The translations under genes were made by a program, and so were the position numbers. 6,151 bases of DNA from Aquincola sp. (GTDB lineage: Bacteria > Pseudomonadota > Gammaproteobacteria > Burkholderiales > Burkholderiaceae_C): positions 1 to 6,151 of the forward strand of contig JAOUIM010000231.1 in the NCBI GenBank assembly GCA_029884035.1, read 5' to 3'. Every line of letters starts with the position of its first letter. Within the stretch, counting starts at the first letter, position 1. The notes under the pieces were generated by a model, which saw only the letters and a list, made by a program, of their open reading frames with translations, did no database searches and had not been told where the DNA came from. Shown here in pieces: positions 1-6,151 of this stretch.

Positions 1-1345
<1,345 letters not shown>

Positions 1346-1355
1346 GGTGGGGAAG

Positions 1356-1359
1356 CTCC
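1356..1359 (-). promoter_or_regulatory. Ribosome binding site of ppsA (GGAG)
   Basis: On the minus strand CGGAGC precedes the ATG at 1345 with 10 nt between GGAG and the start codon. This is the clearest Shine-Dalgarno match near the start and supports the chosen ppsA initiation codon. Confidence 0.5.
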
Positions 1360-1485
1360 GTGATGACAAGACGAATCTCGTGATGGCGCGATGCAAGCCG
1401 GCGCTTCGACCCCCCTTCCGGGCAGCGGCCACTGGGAGTCTGGGAGGGAGCGCATCGGCAGGTGCAGCGGCAAAGGTTTCAGACG

Positions 1486-1491
1486 ATTCTA
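1486..1491 (-). promoter_or_regulatory. Possible -10 box for ppsA (TAGAAT)
   Basis: TAGAAT on the minus strand matches TATAAT at five of six positions, and would give a ppsA leader of roughly 130-135 nt. No good TTGACA-like hexamer lies at the right distance, so it may depend on an activator or be chance. Confidence 0.25.
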
Positions 1492-1508
1492 CGGGGCCGC
1501 CGTCCCTC

Positions 1509-1514
1509 TATGAT
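1509..1514 (+). promoter_or_regulatory. Possible -10 box for ppsR (TATGAT)
   Basis: TATGAT matches TATAAT at five of six positions and lies 30 nt before the ppsR ATG. Transcription from it would begin near 1520 and leave a leader of about 25 nt, which is enough for ribosome binding. The -35 region (about 1486-1491) is a poor match. Confidence 0.35.
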
Positions 1515-1544
1515 CCCCCGACACCCCCCGTGTTGAGCTCCCTC

Positions 1545-2369
1545 ATGCCGAACCGCACCGTGTTTTTCGTTTCCGACGGCACTGGGATCACCGCCGAAAC
1601 CTTCGGCCATTCGATCCTGGCGCAGTTCTCCATCCATCCCCGACGAGTTCGGCGCCCCTTCATCGACACTGTCGAGAAGGCCCAGGCTGTGGTTGAAGAA
1701 ATCAATCGCACCGCCGTGCACGAGGGCAATCGGCCGATCGTGTTCATCACCCTGGTCAGGGATGACGTTCGCAACATCGTCGCTGGCGAGGAATGCCGAG
1801 GCATGGTGCTGGATATGTTCCGCGCCTTCGTCGAACCGCTGGAGGTCGAACTGGGCATCAAGAGCAGCCACCGCGTCGGCCGGTTCACCGATGCTGCCAA
1901 GAGCGAGGAGTATCACGATCGAATCGAGGCCATCAACTATTCGCTCGTGCATGACGACGGCCAGAGCGCAAGGAACCTCGAGAATGCAGACGTCATCCTC
2001 GTGGGGGTTAGCCGCAGCGGCAAGACACCGACTTCCCTGTATCTGGCGATGCAGCATGGGATCAAGGCTGCCAACTATCCGCTCATTCCAGAGGACTTCG
2101 AGCGCGCAAAGCTGCCCTCCGCGCTCGCGTCCCACAAGCACAAGTGCTTCGGCCTGACGATCGATCCCGAACGGCTGGCGCAGATCCGCCACGAACGGCG
2201 TCCGAGCAGCAAATACGCGTCGCTGGAGAACTGCCGTTACGAGGTGGCGGAGGCCGAACGCATGATGCGGCGCGAGGGCATCTCTTGGCTCAGCTCGACC
2301 CACAAGTCGATCGAGGAGATCGCCACCACGATCCTGCGCGACATCCGGCCCGACAGGCTGATCTATTAG
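1545..2369 (+). CDS. ppsR: PEP synthase regulatory protein: bifunctional kinase/pyrophosphorylase
   Basis: PpsR (former DUF299 family) inactivates PpsA by ADP-dependent phosphorylation of a threonine beside the catalytic histidine, and reactivates it by phosphate-dependent dephosphorylation that releases pyrophosphate. The 274-residue length is typical. The N-terminus carries the family hallmark VSDGTGITAE (residues 9-18). The nucleotide-binding loop GVSRSGKT is at residues 154-161, followed by the conserved PTSLYLA. ATG at 1545 is chosen because conserved text starts at RTVFF, residue 4. The frame is open upstream to about 1263, but that stretch is low-complexity and overlaps the ppsA start. 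The Shine-Dalgarno is weak (GAG at 1535-1537); GTG at 1530 is a less likely alternative. Its target gene ppsA lies divergently next door. Confidence 0.95.
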   Translation: MPNRTVFFVSDGTGITAETFGHSILAQFSIHPRRVRRPFIDTVEKAQAVVEEINRTAVHEGNRPIVFITLVRDDVRNIVAGEECRGMVLDMFRAFVEPLEVELGIKSSHRVGRFTDAAKSEEYHDRIEAINYSLVHDDGQSARNLENADVILVGVSRSGKTPTSLYLAMQHGIKAANYPLIPEDFERAKLPSALASHKHKCFGLTIDPERLAQIRHERRPSSKYASLENCRYEVAEAERMMRREGISWLSSTHKSIEEIATTILRDIRPDRLIY

Positions 2370-2378
2370 ACCAGTCGG
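2350..2378. terminator. Imperfect hairpin between convergent ppsR and the lpx-cluster 3' end
   Basis: CCGAC (2350-2354) pairs with GTCGG (2374-2378). Inside, across an A-A mismatch, GG (2356-2357) pairs with CC (2371-2372), and CT (2358-2359) pairs with AG (2368-2369) with one bulged A. The apex is GATCTATT. The structure contains the ppsR stop codon (2367-2369) and ends one base before the stop of the opposing gene (2379-2381). No T-run follows on either strand, so it is not a classical intrinsic terminator. It could still slow polymerase or protect transcript ends in both directions. Confidence 0.3.
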
Positions 2379-2954
2379 CTAGCGCCGGGTCGCAGGTCCG
2401 GCAACGAAGAAGCCCAGCGTCTCGCGGCTGTATTCGACGCGCACGCCGTTGTCGCACTGGTCACACCACCACACGGCCAGCGTGCCGTCGGGCTCGCGGC
2501 CGATGGTGGCAATCGCACTGCCCGGCTCAGGGACCTCGACCAGAAATCTCATGCGGGGCCGCTCGCGTTGCGGCTCGACGATCGCGAAGTACAGGCCCTG
2601 CTCGCCGCTGCAACGGCGATAGGCCCCGACGAAAGCAATCTGCGGCTTGCCCCGGCCGTCGAAAGAACCCTCGACCAGGAACACGTAGCCATCGAAAGAC
2701 CCACTGGGCTGCAGCTCGAGCAAGGCCTCGCTGAGCAGGTCGCGGCTGAAGGCTTCGGCGGCGCACCAATCGGGATGCAGCCGCTTGATGGCCACACCTT
2801 GGACACGGGTCGACCGGGGCGCCCACTTCGCACGCCGCCACCACGGCGCTGCCGCGGGCTCGGGCGATACGACAAGAAGATCGGAAGGCACCGCCCTCGC
2901 GACCGGGATCGAGACCGCGCAAGCCAGGACCAGAAGCAGCGCGAGCGCTCTCAT
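2379..2954 (-). CDS. Small secreted protein of unknown function with a CxxC motif
   Basis: I do not recognise this 191-residue protein. It begins with a typical Sec signal peptide: M-R, a leucine-rich core (residues 3-18) and an AxA site, with likely cleavage after A21 (VARA/VP). That suggests a mature periplasmic or exported protein of about 170 residues. VLAC at residues 9-12 resembles a lipobox, but the Leu at -2 and the very short N-terminus make a lipoprotein less likely. The mature part has four Cys (64, 115, 164, 167); the last two form WWCDQC, which could bind a metal or form disulfides. No further membrane segment is seen. ATG at 2954 overlaps the TGA of the upstream methyltransferase (ATGA), and no good Shine-Dalgarno is present, so translational coupling is likely. 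It is the last gene of the minus-strand cluster. Confidence 0.8.
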   Translation of the reverse strand: MRALALLLVLACAVSIPVARAVPSDLLVVSPEPAAAPWWRRAKWAPRSTRVQGVAIKRLHPDWCAAEAFSRDLLSEALLELQPSGSFDGYVFLVEGSFDGRGKPQIAFVGAYRRCSGEQGLYFAIVEPQRERPRMRFLVEVPEPGSAIATIGREPDGTLAVWWCDQCDNGVRVEYSRETLGFFVAGPATRR

Positions 2955-3730
2955 GCCGGCGACCGCTGGGAACAACTCGCGTACAGGCAGATCGCCGCTG
3001 CCGCTGCCACATTGAGCGACTCTTGCCCGCCCGGCTGCGGAACTCGCACGGTGGCACGGCATCGCGCCAGCAGGGCAGCATCGACGCCCTGGCCTTCGTG
3101 CCCGAACACCCAGGCACACGGCCAGGGCAGATCGAAGTTGTCGATCGCAGCCAGCGCATGAGAACTGGTCGCCAGCATGGGCACCGCGAGGGCTGCGAGA
3201 TCGTCGGGCGCCAGGCCCTCGCTCATCTGAAGGGCAAAGTTCGCGCCCATGGCTGCACGCAGAACCTTTGGCGACCACAGGCCCGCCGTGCCCTCGATTG
3301 CCAGCACCTGCGTAAAGCCCATGGCGGCGGCACTGCGCAGGATGCTGCCTACGTTGCCCGCGTCCTGCACTCGGTCGAGCACGACAGTGGGCCGTTCCGG
3401 ATCGAGCCGCGCGTCGCCCGGGGCGTCCACGAGAAATCCGATTCCGGGGCTCGAGCCCAACGAACTCAGCCCCTCGAACAGGACGTCCGGCACCCGAGCC
3501 ACCCGCGCAGCGCGCATGGCCAAGGCCCGCACGACGGGCTGGTCCCAGGCCGACTCGGCGATGACGGCCTGCGGGGCGGGACGCTGCGCGCGCGTCCATG
3601 CCTCGCACAGGTGCTCGCCTTCGAGCCACAGTTCGCCAGCTTTTCGGTAGCCCGTGCTGTGCCGTGCGAGGCGCCTGACTCGCGCAAGCAGCGGGTTGGC
3701 CCGCGAGGTGATGGCTTGCACGGGGGTCAC
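2951..3730 (-). CDS. SpoU/TrmH-family (SPOUT) RNA 2'-O-methyltransferase
   Basis: This 259-residue protein is predicted to transfer a methyl group from S-adenosylmethionine to a ribose 2'-OH in rRNA or tRNA. An N-terminal substrate-binding region (ITSRANPLL, then WLEGEHLCEA near residues 35-44) is followed by the trefoil-knot catalytic domain. Motif 1 is DAGNVGSILRSA, with N126 and R132; SPKVLRAAMGA (153-163) follows; motif 2 is FGHEGQG, with E212; motif 3 is PQPGGQESLNVAAA (231-244), with S238 and N240. All expected key residues are present. The start is GTG at 3730, which overlaps the rnhB TGA as GTGA; a second GTG at 3721 is possible. ITSRAN, where similarity to relatives begins, lies just after both. 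The exact RNA target (for example an RlmB- or TsnR-like site) cannot be read from sequence, so no symbol is given. Confidence 0.92.
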   Translation of the reverse strand: MTPVQAITSRANPLLARVRRLARHSTGYRKAGELWLEGEHLCEAWTRAQRPAPQAVIAESAWDQPVVRALAMRAARVARVPDVLFEGLSSLGSSPGIGFLVDAPGDARLDPERPTVVLDRVQDAGNVGSILRSAAAMGFTQVLAIEGTAGLWSPKVLRAAMGANFALQMSEGLAPDDLAALAVPMLATSSHALAAIDNFDLPWPCAWVFGHEGQGVDAALLARCRATVRVPQPGGQESLNVAAAAAICLYASCSQRSPA

Positions 3731-4368
3731 AATGGCATCCCGGCGTCGCCTGAGCACACGGCGCGCACGGGCGCGAAGCTGCGCCGATGGTGTGCACAGG
3801 CGCCATGCAGGCGCAGCGCATGGAGGTGTTCTGGCGTCGGATAGCCCTTGTGTTCGGCGAAGCCGTACTGCGGATGTTCGTGGTGCAAACGCGCCAGCAG
3901 CGCATCGCGGTATACCTTGGCCACGATCGAGGCCGCCGCGATCGCTGCGACGCGGGCATCGCCCTTGATGATGGCCTCGGCAGGTACCCTGAGCACCGGA
4001 ATTCGGTTGCCATCCACCAGCACCCGTGCAGGCAGCAGGCGCAACCCCTCGACCGCACGTCGCATCGCGAGCATCGTCGCCTGCAGGATATTGAGGTCGT
4101 CGATCTCCTGCACGGTGGCCTCGGCCACGCTCACGCACAACGCCTTTGCGCGGATCTCGGCATCGAGCCGGCAGCGTGTCGACGGCCCAAGGGTTTTCGA
4201 GTCAGCCAGGCCCTTGATGGGGTGCAGGTCATCCAGGATCACGGCCGCCGCGACCACCGGCCCAGCCAGCGGTCCGCGGCCGACCTCGTCGACGCCGGCC
4301 ACGAGCCCGGGCCCCGACCAGCCGAGGGCCAACTGCTCAGGCTTGCCCGAGGACCTGCGCGATCGCAT
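3727..4368 (-). CDS. rnhB: Ribonuclease HII
   Basis: RnhB cleaves the RNA strand of RNA/DNA hybrids and starts removal of single ribonucleotides misincorporated into DNA. The 213-residue length fits the family. The signature AGVDEVGRGPLAGPV carries D27 and E28; the third and fourth acidic residues are D119 (LVDGNR) and D137 (IKGDAR). Their spacing equals that of D16/E17, D108 and D126 in E. coli. SAAS-like AAASIVAKVYRD (144-155) and the C-terminal HGYP-like HKGYPTPEH are also present. ATG at 4368 is preferred because the preceding text (KPEQLALGW) resembles the N-terminus of related betaproteobacterial enzymes. It overlaps the lpxB 3' end by 32 nt. TTG at 4332, just after the lpxB stop, would give 201 residues and keep the whole active site. 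Confidence 0.95.
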   Translation of the reverse strand: MRSRRSSGKPEQLALGWSGPGLVAGVDEVGRGPLAGPVVAAAVILDDLHPIKGLADSKTLGPSTRCRLDAEIRAKALCVSVAEATVQEIDDLNILQATMLAMRRAVEGLRLLPARVLVDGNRIPVLRVPAEAIIKGDARVAAIAAASIVAKVYRDALLARLHHEHPQYGFAEHKGYPTPEHLHALRLHGACAHHRRSFAPVRAVCSGDAGMPL

Positions 4369-5470
4369 CGGTGGCACGGCGAGCAGTATCGCGCCGTAGG
4401 AGACGGTGCAGTTCGACGAAGCGCGCGGCGACGGCGTCCCGCCGCGCGGGCTCGTCGAGCCAAGCGAGCACATCGGAGGCGAGCCGTTCGGGTGTGGCGT
4501 CGCGCTGGATTCGTTCGGGGACAACGAACGCCTCGCAAAGGATGTTGGGCAATCCCACCCAGGGCTGATACGCCATGCGTTTCATTAGCTGCCACGACAA
4601 CGGATTCATTCTGTACGCAATCACCATCGGACGCTTGAACAGCGCCGCCTCCAGTGTGGCCGTGCCGCTGGCGATCAGGGTGACATCGCACGCAGCCAGC
4701 GCTTCGTGCGAGTGCCCATCGAGCAGATCGATCCGGACTCCGGGCGCAAAACGCGGAAGCAGGGATTCGATCCGCGCACGCAGCCCGGGAACGACAGGCA
4801 GCAGGAAGCGCAAGGACGAGCGCTGCCGCGCCAGGTGCGCCGCGGCTTCGAGGAAAGCAGGCGCGATGTGGTCGATCTCGGATCGCCGGCTGCCGGGCAG
4901 CAAGGCCACCACGGGGGCATCGGGTGAGATGCCCAGTGCGACACGCGCTGCCGCGCGCGGTGGCTCGAGCGGAATCGCGTCGGCCAGTGGGTGGCCAACA
5001 TAGGTCGCGCCGACGTGGTGCCGGGCAAGCAAGGGCGGCTCGAACGGGAACAGGCACAGGACATGGTCTGCACTGCGTGCCATCTTCGCGGCGCGACCGC
5101 CGCGCCAGGCCCAGATCGAGGGACAGACGAACTGGATCGTTTTGATTCCCGCCGCCTTGAGTCGGGCCTCGAGTCCGAGGTTGAAGTCCGGCGCGTCCAC
5201 ACCGATGAAGGCGTCGGGACGGTCGTGCAGCAGACGCTCGGCCAGAGCATCCCGAATGCCGGCGATCTCGCGGTAGTGACGCAAGACCTCGACATAGCCG
5301 CGCACAGCAAGCTTGTCATGCGACCACCAGGCATCGAACCCGTGTGCAGCCATCCGCGGCCCGCCAATGCCGGCGGTACGGACGTCGGGCCACCGTTGCT
5401 TCAGTCCGGCGAGCAGAAGGCCAGCGAGCAGATCGCCCGAGGCTTCACCGGCGACCATCGCAAGGCGCAT
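4337..5470 (-). CDS. lpxB: Lipid-A-disaccharide synthase
   Basis: LpxB is a peripheral inner-membrane glycosyltransferase (family GT19). It joins UDP-2,3-diacylglucosamine to lipid X to make the beta-1',6-linked disaccharide of lipid A. The 377 residues compare with 382 in E. coli. Visible family features are VAGEASGD at residues 6-13, the DAPDFN segment (92-97), PSIWAW (117-122), VGHPLAD (158-164), the LPGSRRSEI loop (191-199), SGTATLEAAL (268-277) and MVIAYRMN (282-289). All agree with an intact enzyme. ATG at 5470 puts the conserved motif at the usual distance from the N-terminus. A GAGG lies only two bases upstream, closer than ideal; another ATG at 5458 would start directly at MVAGEASGD. 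It is 125 nt downstream of lpxA and overlaps the likely rnhB start. Confidence 0.97.
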   Translation of the reverse strand: MRLAMVAGEASGDLLAGLLLAGLKQRWPDVRTAGIGGPRMAAHGFDAWWSHDKLAVRGYVEVLRHYREIAGIRDALAERLLHDRPDAFIGVDAPDFNLGLEARLKAAGIKTIQFVCPSIWAWRGGRAAKMARSADHVLCLFPFEPPLLARHHVGATYVGHPLADAIPLEPPRAAARVALGISPDAPVVALLPGSRRSEIDHIAPAFLEAAAHLARQRSSLRFLLPVVPGLRARIESLLPRFAPGVRIDLLDGHSHEALAACDVTLIASGTATLEAALFKRPMVIAYRMNPLSWQLMKRMAYQPWVGLPNILCEAFVVPERIQRDATPERLASDVLAWLDEPARRDAVAARFVELHRLLRRDTARRATDAIAQVLGQA

Positions 5471-5595
5471 GTCCTCAGCGGCGCAAGGCGCGCGCACCCG
5501 CGATCCCGCCGAGCCGCTGGCGCGATCCCGTAATCGCCTGTCCGCGCGGACCGGTTCGTCGGCAGGCGTATCTGAGCCGCATCGGCAAAGCGGTG
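5471..5595. other. lpxA-lpxB spacer, 125 nt, with palindrome and short direct repeat
   Basis: This is the only sizeable gap inside the otherwise overlapping minus-strand cluster. It holds a perfect 12-nt palindrome, GTCCGCGCGGAC, at 5540-5551, flanked by GCCTG (5536-5540) and CAGGC (5563-5567). It also holds a 10-nt direct repeat, CGCGATCCCG, at 5499-5508 and 5521-5530. No convincing sigma-70 promoter or T-run terminator is visible. The lpxB frame is open through the spacer but has no homologous text there, so I do not extend lpxB into it. Confidence 0.4.
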
Positions 5596-6151
5596 CTACC
5601 TTGCGATGCCACGCGTGGACGCCGCCAGGAAGTCCAGCAGCAGCGCCACGTCGGCATCGCCCTCGACAGTGGAGCCGCGCAGCGCCTGGATTGCCGTTCG
5701 GGCGGCCTCGAGAGTCAGGCCGTCGCGATAGAGCAGGCGATGCATCTGCTTGACCTGGGCGATTCGCTCCTTGGAGAAGCCGCGTCGCCGCAGGCCTTCG
5801 ACGTTGAAGCCCGAGATGCTCAACGGGTGCCCCGAAGCCATCATGAAGGGCGGCACGTCCTGCGACACGTGGCTCTGGAAGCCGGTCATCGCATGCGCGC
5901 CGATCTTGCAGAACTGGTGGACGCCCGTGAGCCCCCCGACGATGACCCAATCCCCGACATGCACGTGCCCGGCGAGCGTCGCGTTGTTCGCGAGGATCGT
6001 GCGGTTGCCGACCTGGACATCGTGTGCGAGGTGCACGTAGGCCATGATCCAGTTGTCGTCGCCCAGGCGCGTCGTGCCGGCGTCCTGCGCCGTGCCCCGG
6101 TTGATGGTGGCGAACTCGCGAATCGTGTTGCCATCGCCGATCTCCACGCCG
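5596..6151 (-). CDS. lpxA: UDP-N-acetylglucosamine acyltransferase, C-terminal 184 residues, start beyond right window edge
   Basis: LpxA transfers an (R)-3-hydroxyacyl chain from acyl carrier protein to the 3-OH of UDP-GlcNAc, the first step of lipid A synthesis, as a cytoplasmic trimer. The visible part is the left-handed beta-helix, with hexapeptide-type repeats such as VEIGDG, VQVGNR, ILANNA, VHVGDW and IVGGLT, followed by the helical C-terminal domain that ends in STRGIAR. The VHLAHD stretch carries two His (encoded near 6031-6033 and 6022-6024) matching E. coli H122 and catalytic H125. The His residues matching H144 and H160 are also present. About 80 N-terminal residues are missing compared with the 262 of E. 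coli; a GTG at 6147-6145 is an internal Val, not the start. The residue matching E. coli G173, which sets acyl-chain length, is Phe. Confidence 0.97.
   Translation of the reverse strand, partial: GVEIGDGNTIREFATINRGTAQDAGTTRLGDDNWIMAYVHLAHDVQVGNRTILANNATLAGHVHVGDWVIVGGLTGVHQFCKIGAHAMTGFQSHVSQDVPPFMMASGHPLSISGFNVEGLRRRGFSKERIAQVKQMHRLLYRDGLTLEAARTAIQALRGSTVEGDADVALLLDFLAASTRGIAR

Larger units (their letters stand above)
1346..1544. promoter_or_regulatory. Divergent ppsA/ppsR intergenic control region
   Basis: These 199 nt separate the two divergent start codons and must hold the promoters of both genes. Two hexamers close to the sigma-70 -10 consensus are visible: TATGAT at 1509-1514 for the plus strand and TAGAAT (minus strand, 1486-1491) facing the other way. 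Neither has a convincing -35 box at 16-18 nt. I see no long inverted repeat that would mark an operator. The ppsR reading frame stays open upstream through this region, but that is an effect of high GC and the absence of stops, not evidence for a longer protein. Confidence 0.6.

Noticed and set aside
1479..2303. A 274-codon open frame antisense to ppsR.
   Set aside because: It is a complementary-frame shadow of a GC-rich, strongly conserved gene. It has no recognisable domain and no independent start signal.
2379..4058. A 559-codon open frame on the minus strand that includes the secreted protein as its C-terminal part.
   Set aside because: The upstream two thirds lie out of frame through the methyltransferase and rnhB and read as Arg/Pro/Ala-rich shadow text. 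A signal peptide begins at the internal ATG 2954, so the real gene starts there.
4337..5950. A long upstream extension of the lpxB frame into lpxA.
   Set aside because: Upstream of ATG 5470 the text has no LpxB similarity, and it overlaps the clearly coding lpxA in another frame.

Overview
This window is a chromosomal housekeeping segment. It is high in GC, densely packed, and almost certainly from a Gram-negative betaproteobacterium of the order Burkholderiales. Three things point there: lipid A genes, which mean an outer membrane with LPS; the gene order lpxA-lpxB-rnhB-SpoU/TrmH methyltransferase running towards a ppsR/ppsA pair; and protein texts that read like Comamonadaceae/Rubrivivax-type homologues. 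The lineage is inferred from remembered family sequences, not from a search.

Left part (1-2369): a divergent pair sits around a 199-nt intergenic region. The minus-strand gene, cut by the left edge, is ppsA (phosphoenolpyruvate synthase). The plus-strand gene is ppsR, the bifunctional kinase/pyrophosphorylase that switches PpsA off and on by modifying a threonine next to the catalytic histidine. Both the target site (T425-C426-H427 of PpsA) and the nucleotide-binding loop of PpsR (G154-T161) are visible, so the enzyme and its regulator are encoded side by side.

Right part (2379-6151): a minus-strand cluster reads leftwards from the right edge. Its order is lpxA (5' end outside the window), lpxB, rnhB, a SpoU/TrmH-family RNA 2'-O-methyltransferase, and a small secreted protein of unknown function with a CxxC motif. 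lpxB and rnhB probably overlap by 32 nt. rnhB/methyltransferase and methyltransferase/secreted protein overlap by 4 nt each (GTGA and ATGA), which suggests one transcript with translational coupling. LpxA and LpxB carry out the first acylation and the disaccharide-forming step of lipid A synthesis. RnhB removes RNA from RNA/DNA hybrids.

The cluster and ppsR converge, with only 9 nt between their stop codons and an imperfect hairpin over both stops. I see no tRNA, rRNA, CRISPR array, insertion sequence, prophage or obvious horizontally acquired segment. No novel multi-gene system is apparent. The points most worth following are the uncharacterised secreted CxxC protein coupled to an RNA methyltransferase, and a bulky phenylalanine at the acyl-chain 'ruler' position of LpxA, which predicts a short (C10-type) ester-linked acyl chain on lipid A.
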